Positions 14,151-21,840 of a DNA stretch of 29,839 nt are shown in pieces. Source of the DNA: a virus. Within the stretch, counting starts at the first letter, position 1; every line of letters begins with the position of its first letter. The stretch lies in the IMG/VR virus record IMGVR_UViG_3300031720_000015, positions 1 to 29,839 of that record; one strand, written 5' to 3'. The notes under the pieces are model-generated. The model saw only the letters and a program-made list of their open reading frames with translations, was not told the origin of the DNA and did no database searches. The position numbers were made by a program, and so were the translations under genes.

Positions 14151-15884
14151 CTACTCGACATCGATCGAGCCCATGTTGATCTGCTGAACGCTGCCGCCGT
14201 CCGTGTACCAGAAGGTGACGGTCGGTGAGCTGCGGGAGTTACGCGCGTTGGCGCCCGGGTCCTGCACCAGCAGGTACCAGCCCTGCGATGTCAGGATCGG
14301 GTCAATGACGCGCCCGGCGGCCGTGTTGACGGCCACCTTCTGAGAGCCGGAGAGCTGCACGCCCGAGACCCACGCGCCGAAGTTGCCCATCGCCACGATG
14401 TCGGGCATGAGCGCCTGGCGGATCATGTTGTAGCCCGCCTGGTCGTAGGGGATCGCCGGCACCTGCGTCAGGAGCTCGGCGAAATCGTTCTGGAAGCGCG
14501 CGTTCCAGTAGATCTGGTCGATGTACGGGTCCGCCCAGATCCACGGGCCCGAGATCTGCCCAGGCTGGAACCACTGGAAGGCCGCGGTGCGCGTGGCGAC
14601 GTTGCAGTAGCAGTTGTAGGCGTTGTTCTTGAGATTGAGATAGGTCGTGAGATTCGTGACGTCCGGCACGAGGCTCGGGCTCGAGCGGTAGGCGTAGGTC
14701 GTGCGCCCACCCGACTGGTTGAAGTTGATCGAGGCCGTGAGTCCGCAGATGAAGGCGGCGATGGACGGGCCCTGCGTCGCGCTCCAGATCGGAATCGTGC
14801 CGCTCAAGGTGTCCACGAGCACGGCAAAGCACGCGGGGTCCGTGAACTGCGTGGAGGGCAGCGGATCGGAGTCGTAGGCGACGTAGGCGTAGGCGTCATT
14901 CTGCTGCGAGCACCAGGTGGCAAACGCCACCTTGATCGGGCCGCCAGCCGCGCCGTTGTCCGGGTCCTGCACCGTCATGAAGGTCGCCCAGTCCTGGGTC
15001 TGCGCGACGACGGAGTTCATGAGCGTCGCCGGCACCGCAGCGGCTGAGCCCTGAGAGAGCACCGCGCCCTTGGCAGAAGTGAGGAGGAGCCCGGTGGTGA
15101 AGGCGTTGGTCGTCGGGAAGGCGATCGTGCTGAGCGCCCCGGTCGTCGGGCTGGTGATGACGAAGGCGTTGCGCAGCGGGTCGTACGTGCAGGTCGCGCC
15201 GCTCGTCACGGTCACCGCCCCGCTCCCTTGCGTGCCGCTGGTGCTGACGTTGTAAGTGCCCGTACCGCCGGTGCCAGTGCCGAAGGAAGTGATGGTGGCC
15301 GAGCCACCGAAGACGCCGGCGCCCGTCACGGTGTCGCCGACGTGCAGCGCACCAGATGCGACCGCCGAGATCGTCAGCACTCCCAAAGCCTGGGATCCCG
15401 TGCCGGAGAAGATGTCTCCCGAGGTGTCGAGTCCCGTCTGGATCAGCGCGGCAGCGTTCGAGAAGCTCGTCGCGCTCGCAAGGTTGATGTTGGCGCTGTT
15501 GACCACATCGCCGTTGATGTTGATCTGGATCGTGCCAGAGAGCGCCTGAAGCTGCGCGAGCGTCACGCCCGTGAGTGCTCCGCCGCGCAGGTATGCGGCC
15601 ACCGCCGCGGTGTTGTACTGCGCGAAGTACAGGACCGAGGGAAGACTCGTGCCGCCGTTGTAGCCGGCGAAGTAGAGCGCGGCGAGCGAGGCCTCGACGG
15701 AGTTGGCACCGTACCAGGAGGCAACCGCGGTGGCCGATCCGAACTGCGCGACGGTGCCGATCGGGATCGAGGTGTCGCCCGAGTTGTCGAGGAACACCGC
15801 ATTCATCGCGAGATCGGCAGCGCCCGCAGCGAGCACGCTCGGGATAACGTTGACGAATTGGCTCGCAGGTATCGATGGGTTCAT
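14151..15884 (-). CDS. Tail sheath protein (DUF3383-type) with inserted repeat
   Basis: A 577-residue sheath protein. It opens MNPSIPASQFVNVIPSVLAA, a typical DUF3383 start, and the C-terminal half shows GRTTYAYRSSPSLVPDVTN, YNCYCNVATRTAAFQWFQPG, WIWADPYIDQIYWNARFQND and GYNMIRQ. The core should form the contractile outer cylinder. Residues about 161-230 interrupt a region that is normally continuous (AALIQTGLDTSG before, CTYDPLRNAFVITSPTTGA after) and hold a Gly/Thr beta repeat (VLTISAVASGALHVGDTVTG ... FGTGTGGTGTYNVS), probably a decoration on the sheath surface. AGGAA stands six to seven bases before the ATG. Confidence 0.93.
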   Translation of the reverse strand: MNPSIPASQFVNVIPSVLAAGAADLAMNAVFLDNSGDTSIPIGTVAQFGSATAVASWYGANSVEASLAALYFAGYNGGTSLPSVLYFAQYNTAAVAAYLRGGALTGVTLAQLQALSGTIQININGDVVNSANINLASATSFSNAAALIQTGLDTSGDIFSGTGSQALGVLTISAVASGALHVGDTVTGAGVFGGSATITSFGTGTGGTGTYNVSTSGTQGSGAVTVTSGATCTYDPLRNAFVITSPTTGALSTIAFPTTNAFTTGLLLTSAKGAVLSQGSAAAVPATLMNSVVAQTQDWATFMTVQDPDNGAAGGPIKVAFATWCSQQNDAYAYVAYDSDPLPSTQFTDPACFAVLVDTLSGTIPIWSATQGPSIAAFICGLTASINFNQSGGRTTYAYRSSPSLVPDVTNLTTYLNLKNNAYNCYCNVATRTAAFQWFQPGQISGPWIWADPYIDQIYWNARFQNDFAELLTQVPAIPYDQAGYNMIRQALMPDIVAMGNFGAWVSGVQLSGSQKVAVNTAAGRVIDPILTSQGWYLLVQDPGANARNSRSSPTVTFWYTDGGSVQQINMGSIDVE

Positions 15885-15893
15885 GCCGGTTCC

Positions 15894-16463
15894 TCAGTGG
15901 ACTGAGCAGACGTAGTCGATCGTGTCGCTAGTGGTCGCCGAGCCAGAAGCGGTCTGTACCGATGTGGTGGGCGAATGCCCCGTCTGGCGAAAGGAGATGT
16001 TGGTGGTCTCATCATTGAGCCAGCAGATCCACCAGTTGGTGGCGGTCGTCCCGAAGGTCAGTGTCGGGTTGCAGCTCGTGGCACCGGCTGTGAAGTGCCC
16101 TGCGTTCGCGCCGCTCCCGGCTGCGGGAGTTGGCGTGCCGCATCCTGCAATCGTGGGCGCTGTTCCCGAGCCGCCGCTCGGGGCGACACACGCGCCGGTG
16201 TAACTGAGGATCGGCGTCGTGCCGCTGCATCCGCTCCAGAGCGCCGTGACGTTCGAGAAGGTCAGCTGGGTCAGGAACCAGGCGTCAAGCTGCGCCGGCG
16301 TGATGTTGACGGTGCTGCTGCTCTGATCCCCGAGAAGCCGCTCGGTGCCGCTCAGGGGCGTCGTGGCGTTCGGGTAGCTACCGACCTCGGAAGCTGAAGC
16401 CGATGACGAGAAGAGAAGCACCGCACAGGCGGCGACTAGGACCTTGAGTGAGGCGCGGATCAT
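15894..16463 (-). CDS. Small cysteine-rich fibre-like protein with signal peptide
   Basis: A 189-residue protein starting MIRASLKVLVAACAVLLFSS, with predicted Sec cleavage after ASA-24. The start of the mature part (YPNATTPLSGTERLLGDQSS ... NITPAQLDAWF) resembles the fibre attachment module of the 6803-8620 tailspike. LWSGCSGTTPILSYTGAC parallels LWSGTC...GAC of the 1482-2528 fibre. The C-terminal 100 residues (AGCGTPTP...SGANAGHF ... SCNPTLTF ... IDYVCSV) match a Cys-containing fibre tip pattern. The mature protein has six cysteines. It lies between tail completion and sheath genes, an odd place for a fibre. The ATG overlaps the previous stop as ATGA; a longer in-frame stretch upstream is a shadow of that gene. 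Confidence 0.78.
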   Translation of the reverse strand: MIRASLKVLVAACAVLLFSSSASASEVGSYPNATTPLSGTERLLGDQSSSTVNITPAQLDAWFLTQLTFSNVTALWSGCSGTTPILSYTGACVAPSGGSGTAPTIAGCGTPTPAAGSGANAGHFTAGATSCNPTLTFGTTATNWWICWLNDETTNISFRQTGHSPTTSVQTASGSATTSDTIDYVCSVH

Positions 16464-17005
16464 GTGGGCGGATACCTCTCTTCTACATCGACGAGCGTCA
16501 GGTCGAGCGCATCCGCGTACTGCTGCGGCGCCGTGGTGGTCGGGTTGTATTGGAAGTGCGCATCGAGCGACCACCGCTCTTCGTACTGCTCCTCGCCGGC
16601 GACCAGCGGGATCATGCGGGCGTCGTCGGCGTAGAGCGGCTGTACGCCACTCGGCAGGAGCAGGTTGCACCCGTACTCATCGCGCAGCGTGGAGGAGAGG
16701 ATCGTCGCCCAGTCCTCACCGCTCGGGCCGTAGCAGTCGATCTGCACGGCGAGTTCGACGCCTTCCTCGATGTTGACGTCGCCGGCGCTTGCGACCGAGT
16801 AGTCGTGGATGTTCGTGCGCAGTCGATGGCGCGTGATCGCCTGCACCACGATGAAGCCCGGTAGCGGCATCGATGCGCGGTTCTGGAGGCCCTGGATCAC
16901 ATTGGCCGCAGGCACGCCCGTCACCGCCATGATGAAGGGCACGAGCGCGGCGTAGACGCTCCCGGCCGCGCCGTTGAGTGTCGGGGTGACGGTGAGGCCG
17001 TTCAT
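16460..17005 (-). CDS. Tail completion/neck terminator protein (gp12-like)
   Basis: A 181-residue protein with LVPFIMAVTGVPAANVIQGL near the N-terminus, MPLPGFIVVQAITRHRLRTN, EEGVELAVQIDCYGPSGEDW and ERWSLDAHFQYNPTTTAPQQ. This matches the LIC_12616-type or neck terminator family (gp12-like) found just before the sheath in myoviruses, which caps the tail tube. The ATG overlaps the previous stop as ATGA. Confidence 0.84.
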   Translation of the reverse strand: MNGLTVTPTLNGAAGSVYAALVPFIMAVTGVPAANVIQGLQNRASMPLPGFIVVQAITRHRLRTNIHDYSVASAGDVNIEEGVELAVQIDCYGPSGEDWATILSSTLRDEYGCNLLLPSGVQPLYADDARMIPLVAGEEQYEERWSLDAHFQYNPTTTAPQQYADALDLTLVDVEERYPPT

Positions 17006-17592
17006 GAGGTCACCAGCACTGCGCCCTTCGAATCGGTGATGAAGTTCCCCGCCTTGTCGGTCAGGTACTTCGACTTCGAGCTGAGCACCGGCCGTCCCTC
17101 GGAATCCTCCACAAACTGCCCGGAGCTGTCGTACACGAAGTCAGTCGGCGGATCCGTCTGCAACGTGAGCCAGAGCTTCGTCCAGCCGCTTGTGGGCGGG
17201 CTGGCGGGCAGATCGGCCGAATCGATGTTGTTGGTGCCGACGTTCCAGCGCTCATCGACGCGCGTGACCAGCCAGTTCTCGGGCGGCGCTCCTACAAAGC
17301 TCGAGAACTGAAGGAGATCTCCGCCTCGCGCGGTCACGCGACCGATGCCGCTCGGGTTCGAGTAGAGGTAGCCGACGCGCGTCGCGCCCTGGATGTTGAG
17401 GAACTCCATGTGCCGCAGGTCGCGCCCGGAGGGTGGCTGGGCCTGGAGCTGCACGAAGATCGGTGGCGCATAGCTCGGCGTCTGCTGGCCCGCCGCGTTC
17501 GGCGTGTTCCCGAGCGACTTGAGGTAGATCGCCGCGACGTCCGGGTTCACGGACTGGATGGCTCCTCGGACGGTGGCGTGGAGGTTGAGCAT
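17002..17592 (-). CDS. Neck/head closure-like protein with C-terminal D-G repeats
   Basis: A 196-residue protein in the neck gene cluster. The first 150 residues (PSYAPPIFVQLQAQPPSGRD, HMEFLNIQGATRVGYLYSNP, ENWLVTRVDERW) look like a head-tail joining beta-protein. The C-terminal 46 residues carry four short units: FVYDSSG, FVEDSEG, YLTDKAG and FITDSKG, each an aromatic-aliphatic pair followed by D-x-x-G, with VL.S between pairs. The ATG follows the upstream TAA directly. Head closure or connector role is inferred from position. Confidence 0.75.
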   Translation of the reverse strand: MLNLHATVRGAIQSVNPDVAAIYLKSLGNTPNAAGQQTPSYAPPIFVQLQAQPPSGRDLRHMEFLNIQGATRVGYLYSNPSGIGRVTARGGDLLQFSSFVGAPPENWLVTRVDERWNVGTNNIDSADLPASPPTSGWTKLWLTLQTDPPTDFVYDSSGQFVEDSEGRPVLSSKSKYLTDKAGNFITDSKGAVLVTS

Positions 17593-18063
17593 TTACTCCA
17601 GCACCTCAAAGTCGGTCGAGCGCTGCATCACGCCCTTATCGACCAGGCCCTTGTTGAAGCCCTTGCGCGCGACTGTCGAGGGCGCGTTGTCGGCCGGCCA
17701 GCGCGCGATCTCTTGAGTCAGCGCGTCCTTCACATCGGTGCCAAGAAGGCCGAGTGCGGTGTCGGAGTTGAAGTCGGACGCCTTGAGGAACTTCCCGAGC
17801 TTGTCGCCCCAGTCGCCGAGTTCGCGGTCAATCATCCCGCGGAAGAACGGGCGCGCCGGCGCGCGGCTCGTGCCGAACTCGTTCCAGAAGGCGACCTGTG
17901 CAACGTGGAGCGTCGGGCCCCTCTGCGCCGTTTCAGGGGGGTAGGTCGCATTCTCGAGGAACCCGACGCGGACACCACGCGCGGCGCCCACCGCTTCCTG
18001 CACCGCCGCCAGGTAGCGCTTCATGCGCTCCCCGCCCTTCACCGTGAGGTTGACGGCACTCAT
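17593..18063 (-). CDS. Head-tail/tail completion protein, HK97 gp10-like
   Basis: A 156-residue protein: VNLTVKGGERMKRYLAAVQE, GVRVGFLENATYPP, VAFWNEFGTSRAPARPFFRG and a C-terminal KGFNKGLVDKG. The V-x-V-G-F, NEFGT, P-A-R-P-F-F-R arrangement is the signature of the HK97 gp10-like/minor tail completion group, in the usual place between DUF4054 and the neck proteins. The ATG at 18063 overlaps the preceding stop as ATGA; a much longer in-frame opening upstream is a shadow of the DUF4054 gene. Confidence 0.87.
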   Translation of the reverse strand: MSAVNLTVKGGERMKRYLAAVQEAVGAARGVRVGFLENATYPPETAQRGPTLHVAQVAFWNEFGTSRAPARPFFRGMIDRELGDWGDKLGKFLKASDFNSDTALGLLGTDVKDALTQEIARWPADNAPSTVARKGFNKGLVDKGVMQRSTDFEVLE

Positions 18064-18530
18064 TGCGGCCACGCTCCCCAGGGGATTCCGTGGTCGTCGC
18101 AATGGTGCGGCGGCACATAGCGCCCGGTGCGGTACTTGACGGTGGACGTCCAGTACTGCGCGCCCCACGGCGTCTGCTGCCAGTAGGCGGCGGACTCGGT
18201 CTTCGCGAGCATCTCGGTCGAAACGCTCACCGAGCCCTGTTGCGCCTGGCTGATGCGCCCGACGATGCCCTGCGGAGGCTGGCCGTTCACACCGTTCAAG
18301 AGCGCGGTGATGTGCGCGGTGATGAGGTTGAGCAGCTGCGCGCGCGTCGGTGCATCGCACACCACGGAGCAGCACGAGTTGTCGAGCATCAGCGTGGCGA
18401 AGCCGAAGTTGGCCGTGAGGGCCGCATCGGAGACGCTCGCGAACATCGGAAACGCCTGCTGGAAGGCGTTGGGGTCGAACGTGACGACCCCAGGCGTTAT
18501 CGGGTTCGGCGTGCACGGCGAGATGCCCAT
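18060..18530 (-). CDS. Head-tail connector, DUF4054-like
   Basis: A 156-residue protein with VTFDPNAFQQAFPMFASVSD at the N-terminus, ATLMLDNSCCSVV, LLNLITAHITALLNGVNGQP and the end TGRYVPPHHCDDHGIPWGAW. The family pattern (F...FP.F......L......A..L.D, then LL.LLTAH) marks the DUF4054 group of head-tail adaptors that bind the portal. It contains paired Cys residues (CC at about 52-53). Confidence 0.85.
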   Translation of the reverse strand: MGISPCTPNPITPGVVTFDPNAFQQAFPMFASVSDAALTANFGFATLMLDNSCCSVVCDAPTRAQLLNLITAHITALLNGVNGQPPQGIVGRISQAQQGSVSVSTEMLAKTESAAYWQQTPWGAQYWTSTVKYRTGRYVPPHHCDDHGIPWGAWPQ

Positions 18531-18548
18531 TCAAGCTCTGCGGGTGAC

Positions 18549-19010
18549 TTACGCGGCCGCGCCCTGCGCGCGCGCGATCGACTCCGGATCGGGCGTGGTT
18601 GCGCTATGCGCCGCGCCCCGACCGAGGGCCGCGAGCCGCGGGTCGGTGCTCTTGCCCTTGGCGTCCACCCCGAGATCGAGCGCTTCCATGCCGGTGCGCT
18701 CGGGCAGCCGCTCCTTGCTCATCGACCTGGCGTCGGCCTCGCTCTTCGCGATGAAGACCAGGCCGTTCTTCACGAATGGCTCGCTCTGGTAGCGCGCGAA
18801 CCAGCGGTCGGCGAAATCCTTGTCGACCGATGTGACAGCGTATGGGAAGGAACCCTGCGCCGCGTTCGGATTGGTGCGCAGTGAGTTGGCGCCTTTCAGG
18901 ATGACGCGCTGACCCACGGGCTTCGGGCGCAGCAGGTCGCCGACGTCGGGAATCTCCATGATGAGCCCGTGCGGCAACTTGCAGCCGATCAGAACCTGTT
19001 CTTTCGCCAT
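18549..19010 (-). CDS. Small head-region protein of unknown function
   Basis: A 153-residue protein starting MAKEQVLIGCKLPHGLIMEI at the ATG at 19010, which has GAGGA eight bases upstream; an in-frame opening up to 19235 is a shadow of the gene upstream. The N-terminal half (PKPVGQRVILKGANS, KDFADRWFARY) looks folded; the C-terminal 50 residues are polar and end in an Ala-rich tail. The GCKLPHGL opening recurs in a set of small phage proteins located next to the capsid gene, whose function is not known to me. A head-associated role is inferred from position. Confidence 0.75.
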   Translation of the reverse strand: MAKEQVLIGCKLPHGLIMEIPDVGDLLRPKPVGQRVILKGANSLRTNPNAAQGSFPYAVTSVDKDFADRWFARYQSEPFVKNGLVFIAKSEADARSMSKERLPERTGMEALDLGVDAKGKSTDPRLAALGRGAAHSATTPDPESIARAQGAAA

Positions 19011-19026
19011 GACTGGTTTCCTCGTT

Positions 19027-19551
19027 CTAATTGAAGGGACGCGTAAAGCTCGAGATGCGGCATCGCTCGTTGCAGCCACCGCTCTGCATGACTGTCCACC
19101 CTGTCGGTACATAACCACCGGGGTTGCCGCTGTAGGGCAGGCCCGTCGCGGGATCGGTGAACACCTGCTGCCCGGCCTGCGCGCCGAGGGGGAAGCGAGT
19201 GAGGAAGTCGCCCTGGGAGGCGAGGACGACCTCAAGCCCTGGCCGGCGGATCAGGAGCGGGGGAGTGCCAGGCGCGCCGCATTGACGATAGACGCCCTGC
19301 CAGTTCCACATCTCGAAGATCGGCAGCACGAAGCCGAGTTGCTGCCCGGAGCCTTGGACGTTGGAGACTTGCCCGGTGTTGGGGTCCGCCCACCCGAAGA
19401 TGCCGAGCGCGACGCCGTTAGGTCCGGCGGTCAGCCCTCCCCGTCCGGCGAGGAGATTGGTGAACGGCTGGCGCGAGTAGCCGAGTGCGGTCGGCCAGTC
19501 GAACGGGGTGCCGGCACCTGAGAGAAGTCCCGGATAGGTCGCACCTCGCAC
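19027..19551 (-). CDS. Second cement-like capsid protein
   Basis: A 174-residue protein following the major capsid gene. It matches the cement protein on the other side of the capsid gene in order: GVALGIFGWADPNTGQVSN against GVNIGVGGWANPATG, ASQGDFLTRFPLGAQAGQQV against MDQGEFW...GATPGQKV, and the end CRISSFTRPF against GKISSWTTPL. It is therefore a paralogue without the inserted repeats. It starts at GTG with AAGGAGG about ten bases upstream. A decoration or minor capsid role is inferred. Confidence 0.78.
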   Translation of the reverse strand: MRGATYPGLLSGAGTPFDWPTALGYSRQPFTNLLAGRGGLTAGPNGVALGIFGWADPNTGQVSNVQGSGQQLGFVLPIFEMWNWQGVYRQCGAPGTPPLLIRRPGLEVVLASQGDFLTRFPLGAQAGQQVFTDPATGLPYSGNPGGYVPTGWTVMQSGGCNERCRISSFTRPFN

Positions 19552-19579
19552 CGTCCCCCGCCTCCTTCAACGCGAGCCC

Positions 19580-20743
19580 TCAGGCAAGCATCCCGACCTG
19601 CATGACGGGCCGGTACCAGATCGACCCGTAGCCGCCCGATGTGCGCTTCTGACGCCAGGAGCTCGTGTCGACCACCATGTTGTGGGCCATGAGCTTGGTC
19701 GAGAACGCGCACTCGACGCTGCGGTGGCCCTCGACTTCCTCGACGATGAGCTGCACGAGCTGCCCGGCCGCGTTGTAGGGCGGGCCGTACTCAGGCGCGG
19801 TCTCGATGCGCAGGTTCGGGAAGTTGGTCTTGAGCAGTGCCGCCACCGTGTTGGTGTTGTACTGCGTGATGAACTGCAGCGCGACCGACTGCTCGGGAGA
19901 GAGCGCGAGCACCATCTTGTCGTCGATGCGCACGGTGCCATTCGTCTGCGTCTGCAGCTGAATGAACATCCGCACCACGTCCTGGTAGATGGTGTTGGCC
20001 GTCGCCGAGGCGTTGGTGAGCCAGGCGAAGGTGGCGGTGAGCGGCGGCGGGAGCGCCGGGTCGTTGATGAGGCCGTAGTTCTGGAGGTTCGCGGCCCCGT
20101 AGAAGTACAGGTAGTTGAGCGCCTTCATCAGCGTCAAGGCGTTGGCCTGCTGCTGCTGGCTCGCCCAGTCGATCTTCGCGAGCCCCATGCGGCCGAGCTC
20201 GCGCTGGCCGTACTGCATGAAGCACTGGAAGAGGATGTTCTGGCGCTGCGGGAAGTTGACGTTGACGTTCGATGAGCCGCTCTGGCTGTAGTCGCCGTAG
20301 ACCGACGTCTCGCCGAGCGCCTCAGCGGTGAGGAACATCGCCGTCTCGGTGAGCCAATCGCCCTTGAGCGACTCGCCCGCAATCTTCGCCGCCATCATCG
20401 GCGACACCAGGATCGGGATCAACTGCGGGTCGATCCAGTTGGCGAGGAACCAGGGGATGCCGGCGCTCGTGACGGTGACGAGCTCGGCCTGCACGTCCAT
20501 CGCCATGCCTGTGTCCATGGCGATCGGGCGCCCGCCCTTGCCCGCCATCTCTACGAAGCGCAGGTCGCTGGAGAGAACGCGCTCCCCGCCGCCGCTGTAG
20601 TTGGGCACCGTGAAGGTGCTCCCATTGCCCAGGCTCGCATCGAAGCCGATGCCCGATTCGCTGGCGAGCATCGCGAGCACCTGGGGTGTGAGTCCCGCGC
20701 GGACTGCTTGGGAGATTTTGGCCGTATCAGCTGTGCGACGCAT
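19580..20743 (-). CDS. Major capsid protein (DUF2184-type)
   Basis: A 387-residue HK97-fold type capsid protein of the DUF2184 family. Landmarks: VLSSDLRFVEMAGKGGRPIA, the E-L-V-T-V-T-S-A-G-I-P stretch near residue 90, a long helix-rich middle (GQRELGRMGLAKIDWASQQQ, NYLYFYGAANLQNYGLINDP) and the C-terminal EYGPPYNAAGQLVQLIVEEV, ending in SGGYGSIWYRPVMQVGML. The DUF2213-type protease/scaffold gene stands three genes upstream, as in related phages. The ATG has GAGGT nine bases before it. Confidence 0.93.
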   Translation of the reverse strand: MRRTADTAKISQAVRAGLTPQVLAMLASESGIGFDASLGNGSTFTVPNYSGGGERVLSSDLRFVEMAGKGGRPIAMDTGMAMDVQAELVTVTSAGIPWFLANWIDPQLIPILVSPMMAAKIAGESLKGDWLTETAMFLTAEALGETSVYGDYSQSGSSNVNVNFPQRQNILFQCFMQYGQRELGRMGLAKIDWASQQQQANALTLMKALNYLYFYGAANLQNYGLINDPALPPPLTATFAWLTNASATANTIYQDVVRMFIQLQTQTNGTVRIDDKMVLALSPEQSVALQFITQYNTNTVAALLKTNFPNLRIETAPEYGPPYNAAGQLVQLIVEEVEGHRSVECAFSTKLMAHNMVVDTSSWRQKRTSGGYGSIWYRPVMQVGMLA

Positions 20744-20755
20744 GACGGGTCTACC

Positions 20756-20779
20756 TCAGTGCTTCAGTGCTTGAGTGCT
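20756..20779. repeat. Three tandem 8-base repeats before the capsid gene
   Basis: On the plus strand TCAGTGCT, TCAGTGCT and TGAGTGCT follow one another without gaps, in the 44-base space between the cement and capsid genes. It is just upstream of the capsid Shine-Dalgarno. Its function is unknown; it may be a replication slip product. Confidence 0.7.
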
Positions 20780-20787
20780 GTCAGGGG

Positions 20788-21786
20788 TTAGGTGAGCGGC
20801 GTGGTCCAGCTCGAGATCTTGCCGAGCTTGCCTTGCGTGGCGACGAAGGTGGCGGTGCTGGTCACCGTGTAAGCCACGTTGGTCGTCAGGTAGGTTCCGG
20901 TCGACCCGGCGGTACCGGTGAGCTGCTGCAGGATCTGGACGTTTGCCGAAGCCGGCAGTCCGCCGCCGCCCGTGGCCGACAGGTATTGCCCGGCAGCCAG
21001 TACTCCCGCGGCGATCGCAGTCACCGTCAAGATGCCGTAGGCCGTGCCGCCCGCAGGCAGCGCGAGGGATGCGGTGAAGGTCGTATCGGCCGTGACCACC
21101 GAGGCGACGTAGAAGTCCGTCTCCTGGATGCCGGCATATGAGAGGCCCGAGCCGACGGTCGGGATCGTGGTGCCGTCCACGTTCGCGAGGTTGTACGTGC
21201 CCGCGCCGCCCGAGCCGGTGCCGAAGGAAGCGATGTACGTTCCGGGAGGGACTCCGACGCCGGTGATGACCGTGCCGACCGTCAGCGGCGTACCCGTGAT
21301 GGTCGTGACCGTGAGTACTGCCGGGTTGCCCGCGGCGATGGAGGCGGTCGTGATCGTGCCGCCGATGGTGCCACCGCTCGCGGCCGCACTCAGCGCGCCG
21401 TTCTGAGGGTTGAAGTAGACCTTCTGCCCGGGAGTCGCGCCCGAGTTGAAGAGGCCCCAGAACTCGCCCTGATCCATGAGCGTGACGGGATCGCCGCCTA
21501 CGATGAGCATGGAGGCAACGCCGAGGAACGTCGTGATGATCGCCTGGCCCTCGCGGTGCACGAAGCCGGGGATCGAGCTCGGCTGGAAGTACTGCGAGGC
21601 GATGCCCGTTGCCGGGTTCGCCCAGCCGCCCACGCCGATGTTCACGCCTCCGGGCGATGCAACGAAGCCCCACGGGCTCGCGATGACGTTCGCGCGGATG
21701 TTGGCGCCCGCGAAATCGCCGGCGACGCCTGGCGGAAGCTCCTTGTTGACGAAGCTCTGGAAGCCTGAGGTGAGTCCCGGTGGCAT
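20788..21786 (-). CDS. Cement/decoration protein with two inserted repeats
   Basis: A 332-residue capsid-associated protein. The core has GFQSFVNKELPPGVAGDFAG, GGVNIGVGGWANPATG, GFVHREGQ, GGDPVTLMDQGEFWG, ATPGQKVYFNPQNGAL, then QETDFYVASVV and finally GKLGKISSWTTPL. That order matches head cement proteins placed next to DUF2184 capsids. Two Gly/Thr-rich beta repeats (about residues 157-201 and 251-303, each ending GTY-L) split the core; its paralogue at 19027-19551 lacks them. The ATG has AGGAG nine to ten bases upstream. Surface decoration by the inserts is inferred. Confidence 0.82.
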   Translation of the reverse strand: MPPGLTSGFQSFVNKELPPGVAGDFAGANIRANVIASPWGFVASPGGVNIGVGGWANPATGIASQYFQPSSIPGFVHREGQAIITTFLGVASMLIVGGDPVTLMDQGEFWGLFNSGATPGQKVYFNPQNGALSAAASGGTIGGTITTASIAAGNPAVLTVTTITGTPLTVGTVITGVGVPPGTYIASFGTGSGGAGTYNLANVDGTTIPTVGSGLSYAGIQETDFYVASVVTADTTFTASLALPAGGTAYGILTVTAIAAGVLAAGQYLSATGGGGLPASANVQILQQLTGTAGSTGTYLTTNVAYTVTSTATFVATQGKLGKISSWTTPLT

Positions 21787-21840
21787 GTGATCTGACTCCT
21801 ACAACTTGCGGTGCGCGAATCGTTACCTTGGGTCGGGTGG

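Noticed and set aside
16464-16670. N-terminal extension of the 15894-16463 protein to 16670
   Set aside because: The extra 69 residues are Arg/Pro/Ala-rich and lie over the completion-protein gene; the ATG at 16463 gives a proper signal peptide and an ATGA overlap.
18064-18534. N-terminal extension of the gp10-like protein to 18534
   Set aside because: The extra part is a shadow of the DUF4054 gene; MSAVNLTVKGG at 18063 is the family start.
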